Shown here in pieces: positions 1 to 11,109 of a DNA stretch of 47,970 nt. The stretch is taken from assembly GCA_030681795.1 (NCBI GenBank), contig JAUXRG010000001.1, positions 1-47,970 of the forward strand. The letters run 5' to 3'. The position numbers and the translations under genes are program-made. The notes below the pieces were generated by a model. The model was not told the DNA's origin. It saw only the letters and a list, made by a program, of their open reading frames with translations, and did not search any database. This DNA comes from Rubrivivax sp. (GTDB lineage Bacteria > Pseudomonadota > Gammaproteobacteria > Burkholderiales > Burkholderiaceae_C). Numbering within the stretch: position 1 is the stretch's first letter; every line of letters starts with the position of its first letter.

Positions 1-923
1 TGGACTACACCATCATCGTGTCGGCCACGGCTGCCGATTCGGCGCCGCTGCAGTACCTCGCCCCGATGTCGGGCGCCGCGATCGCCGAGTACTTCATGTA
101 CACCGGCGCCGACGGGCAGCCTGCGAGCAAGGACAACCCCGGTAGCGCCACGCTGCTGGTCTACGATGACCTCTCCAAGCAGGCTGTCGCCTACCGCCAG
201 ATGTCGCTCACGCTCCGTCGCCCGCCGGGCCGCGAAGCCTACCCCGGCGACGTCTTCTATCTCCACAGCCGGCTGCTCGAACGCGCCGCGCGTGTGAACG
301 CCGACTACGTCGAGAAGTTCACCCAGGGCGAGGTCAAAGGAAGGACCGGTTCGCTGACCGCGCTGCCGATCATCGAGACGCAGGCCGGTGACGTTTCGGC
401 CTTCGTGCCGACCAACGTCATCTCGATCACCGACGGCCAGATCTTTCTCGAGACCAGCCTCTTCAACTCGGGCATCCGCCCGGCCATCAACGCCGGCATC
501 TCGGTGTCCCGCGTCGGTGGCGCGGCGCAGACCAAGCTCGTCAAGGGCCTGTCCGGAGGCATCCGTACCGACCTGGCGCAGTACCGCGAACTGGCCGCCT
601 TCGCGCAGTTCGCCTCCGACCTGGATGCTGCCACGCGCAAGCAGCTCGACCGCGGCGCACGCGTCACCGAACTCCTCAAGCAGGCGCAGTATTCGCCGCT
701 GCCCATCAGCCTGATGGCCGCCACGCTCTTCGCGGTAAACAAGGGCTATGTCGACGACATCGAACTGAAGCAGGTGCTGGCCTTCGAGCACGGACTGCAC
801 CAGCACCTCAAGAGCAGCCACGCCACCCTGCTGGCCAAGCTCGAGAGCGACAAGGCGATGGACAAGGCGGCCGAGGAAGAGCTGACCGCCGCGGTCACGG
901 CGTTCAAGAAGTCATTCCTTTGA
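1..923 (+). CDS. atpA: F1Fo ATP synthase subunit alpha, 5' end outside window
   Basis: Non-catalytic nucleotide-binding subunit of the F1 head of ATP synthase. The reading frame is already open at base 3, so about the last 306 residues are present. Visible landmarks are the [13 protein letters not shown] segment, [24 protein letters not shown], the [12 protein letters not shown] segment and [12 protein letters not shown], all hallmarks of bacterial AtpA. It is followed 26 bp later by atpG in the usual atpAGDC order. Oddity: next to the YDDLSK strand there is an extra stretch of about 12 residues, rich in Gly, Ser, Asn and Pro, compared with Escherichia coli AtpA as I remember it (bases 108-152). 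The identification is certain; how common the insert is I cannot say. Confidence 0.98.
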   Translation, partial: DYTIIVSATAADSAPLQYLAPMSGAAIAEYFMYTGADGQPASKDNPGSATLLVYDDLSKQAVAYRQMSLTLRRPPGREAYPGDVFYLHSRLLERAARVNADYVEKFTQGEVKGRTGSLTALPIIETQAGDVSAFVPTNVISITDGQIFLETSLFNSGIRPAINAGISVSRVGGAAQTKLVKGLSGGIRTDLAQYRELAAFAQFASDLDAATRKQLDRGARVTELLKQAQYSPLPISLMAATLFAVNKGYVDDIELKQVLAFEHGLHQHLKSSHATLLAKLESDKAMDKAAEEELTAAVTAFKKSFL

Positions 924-949
924 ACTCCAGCCGCTAAAGGAGCAAGACC

Positions 950-1840
950 ATGGCGGTCGGCAAGGAAATTCGCGGCAAGATCAAATCGGTGGAGAACACC
1001 AGGAAGATCACCAAGGCCATGGAAATGGTCGCCGCCAGCAAGATGCGCAAGGCGCAGGAGCGCATGCGCGCGGCGCGTCCGTACGCCGACAAGATCCGCA
1101 ACATCACGGCCAACCTGGCGCAGGCCAACCCCGAGTACAAGTCGCCCTACCAACGCAGCGGCGGCGACCCTGCCAAGGCCAGCAAGGCCGTGGGCTTCAT
1201 CGTCGTGAGTACCGACAAGGGCCTGTGCGGCGGCCTGAATACGAACATCCTGCGCGCGGTCACCCACAAGATGCAGGAAGTGCAGTCCGCGGGCTGCGCG
1301 ATCCAGGCGGTGGCCATCGGCAACAAGGGCTTCGGTTTCCTCAATCGCATCGGTGCCGACGTCGTTAGCCACGCCATCCATCTCGGCGATGCGCCGCAGC
1401 TCGACAAGCTCATCGGCCCGGTGAAGGTGATGCTCGATGCCTTCGTCGAAGGCAAGCTCGACGCCGTGCATGTCTGCTACACCAAGTTCATCAATACGAT
1501 GAAGCAGGAGCCGTTGATCGAACAGCTGCTGCCGCTGCCGGCCTCGCGCCTGGCGCAGTCCGAGGCCGAGAAGTCGCAGTACGGCTGGGATTACATCTAC
1601 GAGCCCGATGCGCCGACGGTCATCGATGACCTCATGTCGCGCTACATCGAGGCGCTGGTCTTCCAGTCCGTGGCCGAGAACATGGCCAGCGAACAGAGCG
1701 CGCGCATGGTGGCGATGAAGTCCGCCACCGACAACGCCGGCAACCTGATTGCCGAGCTCAAGCTCATCTACAACCCGACCCGCCAGGCCGCGATCACCAA
1801 GGAAGTGAGTGAGATCGTGGGCGGTGCGGCCGCTGTCTAA
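950..1840 (+). CDS. atpG: F1Fo ATP synthase subunit gamma
   Basis: Central rotor stalk of the F1 head, 296 aa, close to the usual bacterial length. It begins with the conserved [40 protein letters not shown] coiled-coil helix, has the [11 protein letters not shown] motif near residue 88, and ends with the conserved C-terminal helix ([21 protein letters not shown]). An AAAGGAGCAAGACC Shine-Dalgarno region precedes the ATG. It lies between atpA and atpD in the conserved operon order, and nothing in it looks unusual. Confidence 0.98.
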   Translation: MAVGKEIRGKIKSVENTRKITKAMEMVAASKMRKAQERMRAARPYADKIRNITANLAQANPEYKSPYQRSGGDPAKASKAVGFIVVSTDKGLCGGLNTNILRAVTHKMQEVQSAGCAIQAVAIGNKGFGFLNRIGADVVSHAIHLGDAPQLDKLIGPVKVMLDAFVEGKLDAVHVCYTKFINTMKQEPLIEQLLPLPASRLAQSEAEKSQYGWDYIYEPDAPTVIDDLMSRYIEALVFQSVAENMASEQSARMVAMKSATDNAGNLIAELKLIYNPTRQAAITKEVSEIVGGAAAV

Positions 1841-3280
<1,440 letters not shown>

Positions 3281-3289
3281 GGGGCCGAC

Positions 3290-3718
3290 ATGGCAACCAT
3301 TCACGTTGACGTCGTCTCCGCCGAAGAGAGCATCTTCAGCGGCGAGGCCCGGTTCGTTGCGCTACCCGGCGAAAGTGGCGAGCTCGGCATCCTGCCGCGC
3401 CACATGCCACTGATCACGCGCATCCGGCCGGGCGCGGTGCGCATAGCGCGCGCCAACGCCGATGGTTCGGCGGGCGAGGAGGAGCTCATCTTCGTCGCCG
3501 GCGGCATCCTGGAGGTCCAGCCTGGCACGGTCACCGTGCTGGCCGACACGGCGATCCGCGGCAAGGACCTCGACGAGGCCAAGGCCAGTGAAGCCAAGAA
3601 GCTGGCCGAGGAGGCCATGCGCAATGCCAAGAGCGATATCGACCTGGCGGCCGCGCAAAGCGAATTCGCGACCATGGCCGCGCAACTGGCGGCGATCCAG
3701 AAGCTGCGCAAGAAGTAG
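3290..3718 (+). CDS. atpC: F1Fo ATP synthase subunit epsilon
   Basis: Epsilon subunit of the central stalk, 142 aa. It links the gamma subunit to the c-ring and can inhibit ATP hydrolysis. The N-terminal beta-sandwich starts [16 protein letters not shown] and contains the [17 protein letters not shown] segment typical of the family; the C-terminal part is a helical hairpin rich in Ala, Lys and Glu (residues about 90-142). It is the last gene of the atp operon and is followed by a strong hairpin with a T-rich tail. Confidence 0.98.
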   Translation: MATIHVDVVSAEESIFSGEARFVALPGESGELGILPRHMPLITRIRPGAVRIARANADGSAGEEELIFVAGGILEVQPGTVTVLADTAIRGKDLDEAKASEAKKLAEEAMRNAKSDIDLAAAQSEFATMAAQLAAIQKLRKK

Positions 3719-3742
3719 GGCGCCGGTCCATTCCCCAAGCAG

Positions 3743-3780
3743 GCCCGCCCGACAGCGACGTCCGGCGGGCTTTGTGTTTT
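3743..3780 (+). terminator. Rho-independent terminator of the atp operon
   Basis: GCCCGCC (3743-3749) pairs with GGCGGGC (3764-3770). After one C/C mismatch, GAC (3751-3753) pairs with GTC (3760-3762). The stem is followed directly by TTTGTGTTTT. It lies 24 bp after the atpC stop and is the clearest intrinsic terminator in the window. Confidence 0.85.
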
Positions 3781-3834
3781 CAGGCCAGGCCACCACCATG
3801 GCCATCACGAAGGCCATCACCAAGGGCATCGAAC

Positions 3835-4653
3835 ATGGGCAAGAAGAACGGCAGTTCGGACAAGGACAAGGGCAATGGCGATGGCGATGGCGGTCGGCTC
3901 GGCAAGGCCGAGTATTTCGAGGCGCTCGCACCCCTGCAGCTGCAACTCAACGATGTGGCGCGTTGGCTGCAACATACCGGCAAGCGCCTGGTGGTGGTGG
4001 TCGAGGGGCGCGACACGGCGGGCAAGGGCGGGGTCATCGCCGCGCTCTCGGAGACGCTCAACCCACGCCAGTGCCGTGTCGTGGCGCTGCCCAAGCCCAC
4101 CGAGCGCGAACGCACGCAGTGGTATTTCCAGCGCTACGTGGCGCAGCTGCCTGCGGCGGGCGAGATCGCGCTCTTCGACCGCAGCTGGTACAACCGCGCC
4201 GGCGTCGAGCGCGTCATGGGCTACTGCAGCGAAGACGAGACCGCCGCCTTCCTGAAGCAGGCCCCGGTGTTCGAGCGGCTGCTGGTGGACGACGGCATCC
4301 TGGTCTTCAAGTACTGGCTCACCGTGGACCAGGCGCAGCAGGAAGAACGCTTCGCCGAGCGGCTCGCCGACCCGCTCAAGCGCTGGAAGCTGAGCCCCAT
4401 CGACCTGAAGGCGCGCGAGAAATACGCCGATTACACGGCCGCCCGGCACGCCATGCTGGAGGCCACCCACAGCAAACACGCGCCGTGGGTCCTGGTGGAC
4501 TTCAACGACCAGCGGCGCGGGCGGCTGAAGCTGCTACGCCACCTGCTCGACGCGGTCCCCGAGCGCAAGGTGCCCGAGGTGTCCATCGACTTCCCGCCAT
4601 TGGGACACGACCCCTTGGTCGAGCGCTTCAAGGGGGTCCTCAAGCCGATCTGA
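3835..4653 (+). CDS. ppk2: Polyphosphate kinase 2 family protein
   Basis: Nucleotide kinase of the PPK2 family, which moves phosphate between polyphosphate and nucleotides; 272 aa. Walker A GRDTAGKGG is at residues 58-66 and the Walker B/lid motif DRSWYNRAGVE at 115-125, both diagnostic. The first 20 residues are a low-complexity Lys/Gly/Asp stretch. The ATG at 3835 is chosen because AAGGG lies 8 bases upstream and the preceding in-frame codons look non-coding. The single PPK2 domain fits class I or III; I cannot decide whether AMP or ADP is the preferred acceptor. It stands between the atp terminator and the convergent aap operon, so it probably has its own promoter. Confidence 0.93.
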   Translation: MGKKNGSSDKDKGNGDGDGGRLGKAEYFEALAPLQLQLNDVARWLQHTGKRLVVVVEGRDTAGKGGVIAALSETLNPRQCRVVALPKPTERERTQWYFQRYVAQLPAAGEIALFDRSWYNRAGVERVMGYCSEDETAAFLKQAPVFERLLVDDGILVFKYWLTVDQAQQEERFAERLADPLKRWKLSPIDLKAREKYADYTAARHAMLEATHSKHAPWVLVDFNDQRRGRLKLLRHLLDAVPERKVPEVSIDFPPLGHDPLVERFKGVLKPI

Positions 4654-4711
4654 TCCGGCGGCGCCCCCGGGGACCGCGCCGCGCGCCAAAAGACGGTGCG
4701 GGCGGCGGCGG

Positions 4712-5455
<744 letters not shown>

Positions 5456-5463
5456 GGTGGTGC

Positions 5464-6567
5464 TCAACGGTTGGTGCTGCGGCGCAGTTGCTTTTCGATC
5501 CACAGGCTGTAGCGGCTCATGGCGAAGCAGAAGGTGAAGTAGATCGCGGCGATGAAGAGGTAGCCCTCCACCATGAAGGGCCGCCAGTTGGCGTCGCCGT
5601 TGAGGGCCATGTTCATGGCGCCCATGAGTTCGTACAGGCTCACGATGGTCACCAGCGAGGTGTCCATGAACAGCGAAATGAAGTTGTTCATGATGCCCGG
5701 CACGACCATGGCCAGTGCCTGCGGCAGGACGATCTTGCGCTGAGCCTGCCAGTAGCTCAGGCCCAGCGTGTCGGCGGCCTCTTGCTGGCCGCGGGGAATG
5801 GCCTGCAGCCCACCGCGCACGATCTCGGCCATGTAGGCCGCGGCGAACAGCGTGATCCCCACCAGCACGCGCAGCAGCACGTCGATGCTCAGCCCCGGCG
5901 GCATGAACAGCGGGAACATGAAGCTGGCCATGAAGAGCACGCTGATCAGGGGCACGCCGCGGATGAGTTCGACGTAGATCACGCAGAAGGTGCGGATGGC
6001 GGGCAGCTTGCTGCGCCGACCCAGGGCCACGAATACGGCAATCGGGAACGCCAGCATCATCGACAGCGTGGCCAGCATGAGGGTCAGCGGCAGGCCGCCC
6101 CAGCGCTCGGTGGGCACGCGCTCCAGCCCGAGTGCGCCCCCGCCCATGAGCGTGAAGAACAGCGCCAGCACGGCCACCCAGAGCAGCGCCAGCCAGGGTT
6201 TCCAGAAGGGCCGCACACAGCTCGCCACGAGCAGCGCCACCATGGCCACGGTGGCCAGGGCCGGCCGCCATTGCTGGTCCAGCGGGTAGCGACCGAAGAT
6301 GATGATGCGGTATTTGTCGGCGATGACGCCCCAGCACGCGCCGCTGCCGCGCGCAGCCTGGCAGGCTTCATGATCGGCTCGCCACACGGCCTTGAGCGTC
6401 AGCCACTCCAGCACCGGCGGCAGCTGGTAGATGAAGAACCCGACCAGCACCAAGGTCGTCAGGCTGTTGAGCCAGCTGCTGAACAAGTTGGTCCGCAACC
6501 AGGGCACGACACCTTCGGCTTTGACCGGCGAAGGGCGCGGGGCGATGGCTTGGAAGGTGTCGGCCAT
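5464..6567 (-). CDS. aapM: Amino-acid ABC transporter permease, AapM type
   Basis: Inner-membrane permease, 367 aa, much longer than ordinary GltK-type permeases (about 220-240 aa), as expected for AapM. An N-terminal extension with extra hydrophobic segments precedes the His/Glu/Gln-type permease domain, which starts near residue 165 and contains the EAA loop ([21 protein letters not shown]). The ATG overlaps the stop codon of aapQ by one base (TGATG), so translation is probably coupled. AapM pairs with AapQ to form the channel. Confidence 0.92.
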   Translation of the reverse strand: MADTFQAIAPRPSPVKAEGVVPWLRTNLFSSWLNSLTTLVLVGFFIYQLPPVLEWLTLKAVWRADHEACQAARGSGACWGVIADKYRIIIFGRYPLDQQWRPALATVAMVALLVASCVRPFWKPWLALLWVAVLALFFTLMGGGALGLERVPTERWGGLPLTLMLATLSMMLAFPIAVFVALGRRSKLPAIRTFCVIYVELIRGVPLISVLFMASFMFPLFMPPGLSIDVLLRVLVGITLFAAAYMAEIVRGGLQAIPRGQQEAADTLGLSYWQAQRKIVLPQALAMVVPGIMNNFISLFMDTSLVTIVSLYELMGAMNMALNGDANWRPFMVEGYLFIAAIYFTFCFAMSRYSLWIEKQLRRSTNR

Positions 6568-7751
6568 CAGCGCTCCCGGATGGCCGAGCGTTTGTTGTAC
6601 CAGTTCATGAACGCCGAGGTGCTCAGCGAGGTGAACAGGTACACCGCCATGACGATGGCGATGCATTCCACCGCGCGACCGGTCTGGTTGAGCGCGGTGT
6701 TGGCGATGGACACCACATCGGGGTAGCCGATGGCCACCGCCAGCGACGAGTTCTTGGTCAGGTTGAGGTACTGGTTGGTCATCGGCGGGATGATCACGCG
6801 CAGCGCCTGCGGCAGCACCACCAGCCGCATCTGCTGTCCACGGGAGAGGCCGATGGCGTTGGCCGCCTCGACCTGACCGCGCGGCACGCTGGAGATGCCC
6901 GCACGCACCACCTCGGCGACGTAGGAGGCGGTGTACAGCGTCAACCCGAGCAGGACGGCCATGAACTCGGGGGAAATTTCGCCGCCGCCAGTGACCGCCA
7001 CATCACCGCTGACGGGCAAGCGCCAGCCCGTCGGTGCGCCGCCGGTGGCCCAGCCGATGAGCGCACCCAGCGCCATCAGCGCCAGGCCGGGCAGGAAGGT
7101 GGCGCGTGGCACGCCGGTGGCATCGAACAGCCGCCGCGCACGTTTGGCCCAGGCCATCGCGGCGGCCACGCCGCCCAGCGCGCCCAGCGCGGCCCAGGCG
7201 TGGCCCGCGGCCCAGACGGGCGCCGGGAAGGACACGCCGCCCTTGCTCAGGAAGACCAGGCCGGCGAGCGAGATCGGTGCGCCCGGGTCGGGCAGCCACT
7301 CGGTGAGCAGCAGGTACCACATGAGCAGCTGCAGCAGCACCGGGATATTGCGGAATACCTCCACATAGCCGTAGCAGATCCCGCGCACCAGGGCGTTGGG
7401 CGAAAAGCGCCCGATGCCCAGCAGCGTGCCGAGGAAGGTGGTGAGCACGATGCCGATGACGGCCACGCGCAAGGTGTTGGCCAGACCCACCAGGAAGGCC
7501 TTCCAGTAGGGGTCCAGCGAATGGTAGGGAAAGAGCGTCTCGCCGATGTCGAAGCCGGCCGGCTGGGCGAGGAAGTCGAAACCGCTCTGGATCCCCCTCA
7601 CCCGCATGTTCTCGACCGTGTTGTGGGCGAGGAACCAGACGGCCAGGGCGATCAGGCCGATGGCCAGCACCTGGTACAGCACGCCGCGCACGGCGCGGCT
7701 GCGCAGTGACCATTGGCGGCGTGCTGGAGGTGGCAGCCTGTCAGCGGCCAT
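6567..7751 (-). CDS. aapQ: Amino-acid ABC transporter permease, AapQ type
   Basis: Inner-membrane permease, 394 aa, also long for this family as AapQ is. Several hydrophobic segments are visible (for example VLYQVLAIGLIALAVWFL and the NTLRVAVIGIVLTTFLGTLLG region). The EAA loop reads RAGISSVPRGQVEAANAIGLS, and the C-terminal segment has NQYLNLTKNSSLA. The central part (residues about 170-250) holds an additional hydrophobic insertion, as in other AapQ proteins. It lies 32 bp downstream of aapJ and overlaps aapM by one base. Confidence 0.92.
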   Translation of the reverse strand: MAADRLPPPARRQWSLRSRAVRGVLYQVLAIGLIALAVWFLAHNTVENMRVRGIQSGFDFLAQPAGFDIGETLFPYHSLDPYWKAFLVGLANTLRVAVIGIVLTTFLGTLLGIGRFSPNALVRGICYGYVEVFRNIPVLLQLLMWYLLLTEWLPDPGAPISLAGLVFLSKGGVSFPAPVWAAGHAWAALGALGGVAAAMAWAKRARRLFDATGVPRATFLPGLALMALGALIGWATGGAPTGWRLPVSGDVAVTGGGEISPEFMAVLLGLTLYTASYVAEVVRAGISSVPRGQVEAANAIGLSRGQQMRLVVLPQALRVIIPPMTNQYLNLTKNSSLAVAIGYPDVVSIANTALNQTGRAVECIAIVMAVYLFTSLSTSAFMNWYNKRSAIRER

Positions 7752-7783
7752 CGGCTCGATCTAGCGGCGCATGCCTTTCGGGG

Positions 7784-8815
7784 TCAGCGCACCGGCGGCG
7801 CGTACATGATGCCGCCCTTGGTCCAGAGGTTGTTCAAGCCGCGCGGCAGGCCCAGGGCGGATTTCGGCCCGACATTGCGCTCGAAGATCTCGCCATAGTT
7901 GCCCACGGCCTTGATCGCGCGCGCGGCCCATTCCTTGTCCAGGCCGAGCAGCTTGCCGGTATCTTCGGTGGTGCCCAGGATGCGCCCGACCACGGGGTCG
8001 GTGCTGGTCTTCATCTGGTCCACATTGGCTTGCGTGATGCCGTATTCCTCGGCCTCGACGAGCGCATACACGACCCACTTGGCGATGGTGAAGAACTCGT
8101 CGTCACCACGGCGCACGACCGGGCCCAGGGGCTCCTTGGAAATCAGGTCGGGCAGGATCAGGTGGTCGGCGGGCACCTTGGCCTGCTTGTTGCGCACCGA
8201 GGCCAGGCCCGAGGCATCCGTCGTGTAGGACTGACAGCGGCCGGCGAAATAGGCGCTCTCGGCGGCTTCGGACTTCTCGAACACGACGGGCTTGATGGCC
8301 AGGTTGTTGGCGCGCGAGAAATCGGTCAGGTTCTTTTCGGTCGTGGTGCCCGACTGCACGCACACCGTGGCACCCTTGAGCTGCTTGGCGTTCTTCACCT
8401 TGCCCTTGGACGGCACCATGAAACCCTGGCCGTCGTAGTAGGTCGTGTTGGTGAAGAACAGGCCGAGCGAGGCGTCGCGCGTGAGCGTCCAGGTGGTATT
8501 GCGCGACAGGATGTCGATTTCGCCCGATTGCAGCGCAGTGAAGCGCTGCTGGGCCACCAGCGGCACCCACTTGACCTTGTTCGCGTCGCCCAGGATGGAA
8601 GCGGCAATGGCCTTGCAGACATCCACGTCCAGACCCGTCCAGTTGCCCGCGCTGTCGGCCGCCGAGAAGCCGGCCAGGCCGGTGTGCACGCCGCACACCA
8701 GCTGCCCGCGCGCCTTGATGGCATCGATGGTCTTGCCGGCATGGGCGGGCAAAGCGCCCAGCAAACCGACGGCAACCGACACACCCAGCGCCAGCCGGGA
8801 AAGCTTGTTCATCAT
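7784..8815 (-). CDS. aapJ: Amino-acid ABC transporter periplasmic binding protein, AapJ type
   Basis: Periplasmic solute-binding protein, 343 aa. A signal peptide runs to an AHA cleavage site near residue 26 (LLGALPAHAG). The mature part has the family segments GQLVCGVHTGLAGFS, WTGLDVDVCKAIAAS and NYGEIFERNVG, which are close to AapJ/BztA proteins for general L-amino acids. The start is set at the first of two tandem ATGs because GAGGAG lies about 9 bases upstream. It is the first gene of the aapJQMP operon; a candidate sigma-54 promoter precedes it, suggesting nitrogen control. Confidence 0.93.
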   Translation of the reverse strand: MMNKLSRLALGVSVAVGLLGALPAHAGKTIDAIKARGQLVCGVHTGLAGFSAADSAGNWTGLDVDVCKAIAASILGDANKVKWVPLVAQQRFTALQSGEIDILSRNTTWTLTRDASLGLFFTNTTYYDGQGFMVPSKGKVKNAKQLKGATVCVQSGTTTEKNLTDFSRANNLAIKPVVFEKSEAAESAYFAGRCQSYTTDASGLASVRNKQAKVPADHLILPDLISKEPLGPVVRRGDDEFFTIAKWVVYALVEAEEYGITQANVDQMKTSTDPVVGRILGTTEDTGKLLGLDKEWAARAIKAVGNYGEIFERNVGPKSALGLPRGLNNLWTKGGIMYAPPVR

Positions 8816-8906
8816 GGTCCGGAACTCCTCTTGGGGTAAGAAATCTGCATTGCACGCGCACACCCGGTGCGCAGGCGGTCTGCAACGGTAACTGCGTACC
8901 ACTCGG

Positions 8907-8922
8907 GCGGCCATCGTGCCAA
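8907..8922 (-). promoter_or_regulatory. Candidate sigma-54 (-24/-12) promoter for aapJQMP
   Basis: Read on the minus strand the sequence is TTGGCACGATGGCCGC. The TGGCAC -24 element is perfect, and GG to GC spacing is the required 10 bases; the -12 element is CCGC instead of TTGC. The predicted start of transcription is about 80 bases before the aapJ ATG. I found no clear NtrC site next to it, so the call is tentative. Confidence 0.4.
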
Positions 8923-8965
8923 TCCCTAGCCCGGGAAGCATACCCCAGGGGCGCGGCGTACCGAG

Positions 8966-9472
8966 TCAGCGCAGATCCAGCCGATCGGGCAGCTCGTTCG
9001 GGTTGGACTGCCCCGGGGCGAGCGGAAAGTGTTGCACGAGCACGGCATCGACCGCGGCGATCGCGCCGGCCAGGCCGGCCTCGAAGTGTCCGCCGCAGAA
9101 GGCCTCGCGCATGCCCTGCACCACCTCGCTCCAGTGCGAGGCCGGCACCCGGCGCGCCACGGCGCGGTCGGCGACGATCTCGATCGCGTGCTCGGCCAGC
9201 AGCAGGTAGATCAGGACGCCGTTGTCGGCCTCGGTGTCCCAGACGCCGAGTTCGCCGAACAGGGCCACCGCGCGCTGGCGCGGCGTGGCGCGGCGCCACA
9301 AGTCCCCCAGGGGCAGGCCGGCCTCGACGCAGACGCGGATCTCGCCACTATGGCGTGATTCACTGGCGACCAGGAGCGCCTGCAAGCGCGCCAGCGCGGC
9401 GGGCTCGAGGGCGCGCCGCACCTGCCGCTCATCGATCCAGCGGTGGCGGGCAATGCGCATGAGGCGGCCCAT
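8966..9472 (-). CDS. Second TPM-domain protein of the lemA cluster, no signal peptide
   Basis: Predicted protein of 168 aa with a TPM-type domain: the SGEIRVCVEAGLPLGDLWRRATPR segment and GVLIYLLLAEHAIEIVADRAV follow the pattern of this family. The N terminus (MGRLMRIARHRWIDERQVRR) is basic and not a signal peptide, unlike its upstream partner. The ATG overlaps the stop of the upstream gene by one base (TGATG). The same three-gene arrangement, lemA then two TPM genes, is common in betaproteobacteria. The biochemical role is not established. Confidence 0.8.
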   Translation of the reverse strand: MGRLMRIARHRWIDERQVRRALEPAALARLQALLVASESRHSGEIRVCVEAGLPLGDLWRRATPRQRAVALFGELGVWDTEADNGVLIYLLLAEHAIEIVADRAVARRVPASHWSEVVQGMREAFCGGHFEAGLAGAIAAVDAVLVQHFPLAPGQSNPNELPDRLDLR

Positions 9473-10320
9473 CACCACCGCCCCGAGGCGCCGCCACCAC
9501 CGAAATCGCCGCCGCCGCCCGATGAGAAACCGCCGCCCCCACCGCCGCCGCGGCCCGCGCCCATCGCCACCAGGCGCAGCACGGTGCCTATGCCCAGCAC
9601 GCCCACCAGCAGCACCGTCACCAGCCCGGCGCCTACGGCCAGCAGCAGGCTCGCGCTGAGCCACCAGGCCAGCCCACCGGCGGCGCCCGCGGTGATGATC
9701 GAACCCAGCCTGCGCCCGAACAGGGCGCTGAGCACGCCACCGACGACGAGCACGCCGACGAAGAAGAACATCGCCAGCTGGTCGAACGCGATGCCGTTGT
9801 CGCGACTGCCGCCGCGCGGCGCGGGCAAGGGCAAGCCTTCGCCGCGGATGCGCGCCATCAGCTGCTCGATGCCGGCGTCCAGGCCGCCGGCGTAGTCATC
9901 GGCGCGAAAGGCCGGGACCATGGCGCGGTCGATGATCTGGCGCGCCGCCAGGTCGGGAACGGCGCCTTCCAGCGCCTTGGCGACCTCGATGCGCAGCTCG
10001 CGGTCGCCCTTGGCGACCACCACCAGCACGCCGTCGCCGACCGTGCGGCGGCCGATCTTCCAGGTGTCGGCGACGCGCTGGGCGTAGGTGGCGATATCTT
10101 CCGGCCTCGCCGTCGGCACCAGCAGCAGCACGATCTGCGGGCCCGACGCAGCCTCGAAGGCGGCGAGCTTGCTCTCGAGCGCGGCGCTCTGGGCGCCCGA
10201 GAGCGTGCCGGTCTGGTCGATCACGCGAGCGGCCAGCGGCGGTATCGGCAGCACGTCCTGCGCCGACGCCGCCGCCGCCCACAGCAGCGCCCAGGTCAAC
10301 AGCAGGGCGCGCAGGACCAT
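9472..10320 (-). CDS. TPM-domain membrane protein with glycine-rich tail (YgcG-like)
   Basis: Exported, membrane-anchored protein of 282 aa. A signal peptide ends near AAAASAQ (residue 21). The TPM domain follows (VIDQTGTLS at the start, then GPQIVLLLVPTARPEDIATYAQRVADTW, GDGVLVVVAKGDRELRIEV). One or two membrane segments lie between residues 175 and 250, and the protein ends in a poly-Gly/Ser tail with one Trp (GGGGASGRW), a known feature of YgcG-type proteins. It lies 7 bp downstream of lemA. The family is linked to envelope processes, but no reaction is proven. Confidence 0.88.
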   Translation of the reverse strand: MVLRALLLTWALLWAAAASAQDVLPIPPLAARVIDQTGTLSGAQSAALESKLAAFEAASGPQIVLLLVPTARPEDIATYAQRVADTWKIGRRTVGDGVLVVVAKGDRELRIEVAKALEGAVPDLAARQIIDRAMVPAFRADDYAGGLDAGIEQLMARIRGEGLPLPAPRGGSRDNGIAFDQLAMFFFVGVLVVGGVLSALFGRRLGSIITAGAAGGLAWWLSASLLLAVGAGLVTVLLVGVLGIGTVLRLVAMGAGRGGGGGGGFSSGGGGDFGGGGASGRW

Positions 10321-10327
10321 CGGGGCC

Positions 10328-10966
10328 CTACTTCGATGCCGCGGCGGCGGGCGCCGTCGGCTTGTCGAAGCTCACGCTCGGCGGGACCGAGATGGCGGCT
10401 TCGTTCTGCACCGTGAAGCTCGGCTTGACGGCGTAGCTGAAGACCATCGCCGTCAGGTTGGTGGGGAAGCTGCGCCTCAGCACGTTGTATTCCTGCACTG
10501 TCTTGATATAGCGGTTGCGCGCCACGGTGATGCGGTTCTCGGTGCCTTCGAGCTGCACGCGCAAGTCCTGGAAGGCGGCGTTGGCCTTCAGGCTGGGGTA
10601 CTGCTCGCTGACCACCATCAGCCGGCTCAGCGCGCCGGTGAGTTCACCCTGCGCAGCCTGGAATTTCTGAAACGCCTCGGGGTTGTTGACGAGCTCCGGC
10701 GTGGCCTGGATGCTGGTGGCCCTGGCGCGCGCCTCGATGACCTTGGTCAGCGTCTCCTGCTCGAAGCTGGCCTCGCCCTTGACCGTGCTGACGATATTCG
10801 GGATGAGGTCGGCGCGGCGCTGGTACTGGTTGAGCACCTCGCTCCAGCCGGCCTTGACCTGCTCGTCCAGGCGCTGGAAATCGTTATAGCCGCAGCCCGC
10901 CAGCGTGGTGGCGAGCACCAGGGCGGCAAGTTGGGCGGCGCGGCGCGCGACAGTGGCAATGCTCAT
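10328..10966 (-). CDS. lemA: LemA family lipoprotein
   Basis: LemA-type membrane protein of 212 aa. The lipobox TLAGC puts a lipidated Cys at residue 25. The rest is a helical bundle with the family motifs YNDFQRLDEQVKAGWSEVLNQYQRRADLIPN, FQKFQAAQGELTGALSRLMVVSEQYP and ENRITVARNRYIKTVQEYNVLRRSFP. The ATG at 10966 has a good GGAGGAG Shine-Dalgarno, and the few codons upstream look non-coding. It heads the lemA-TPM-TPM operon. It is divergent from hemE, with 143 bp between the start codons. Confidence 0.93.
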   Translation of the reverse strand: MSIATVARRAAQLAALVLATTLAGCGYNDFQRLDEQVKAGWSEVLNQYQRRADLIPNIVSTVKGEASFEQETLTKVIEARARATSIQATPELVNNPEAFQKFQAAQGELTGALSRLMVVSEQYPSLKANAAFQDLRVQLEGTENRITVARNRYIKTVQEYNVLRRSFPTNLTAMVFSYAVKPSFTVQNEAAISVPPSVSFDKPTAPAAAASK

Positions 10967-11096
10967 TCGTGGCTCCTCCGTGACGGGCAAGGCGATGCTA
11001 CCCGCGCCACCGAAGATGAGGGAGCGCGCGCCCGATTCAAGGCCCGTGGTGGCGCCGCGGCACCGCCACTCGAGCCGGTCCGCCAGCGGCCGCCGC

Positions 11097-11102
11097 CATA
11101 AT
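11097..11102 (+). promoter_or_regulatory. -10-like hexamer 7 bp before the hemE start codon
   Basis: CATAAT (five of six bases of TATAAT) ends seven bases before the hemE ATG, and no Shine-Dalgarno is visible between them. If used, it would start transcription at or next to the ATG and give a leaderless mRNA. No good -35 box is seen. Confidence 0.35.
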
Positions 11103-11109
11103 TCGCCCG

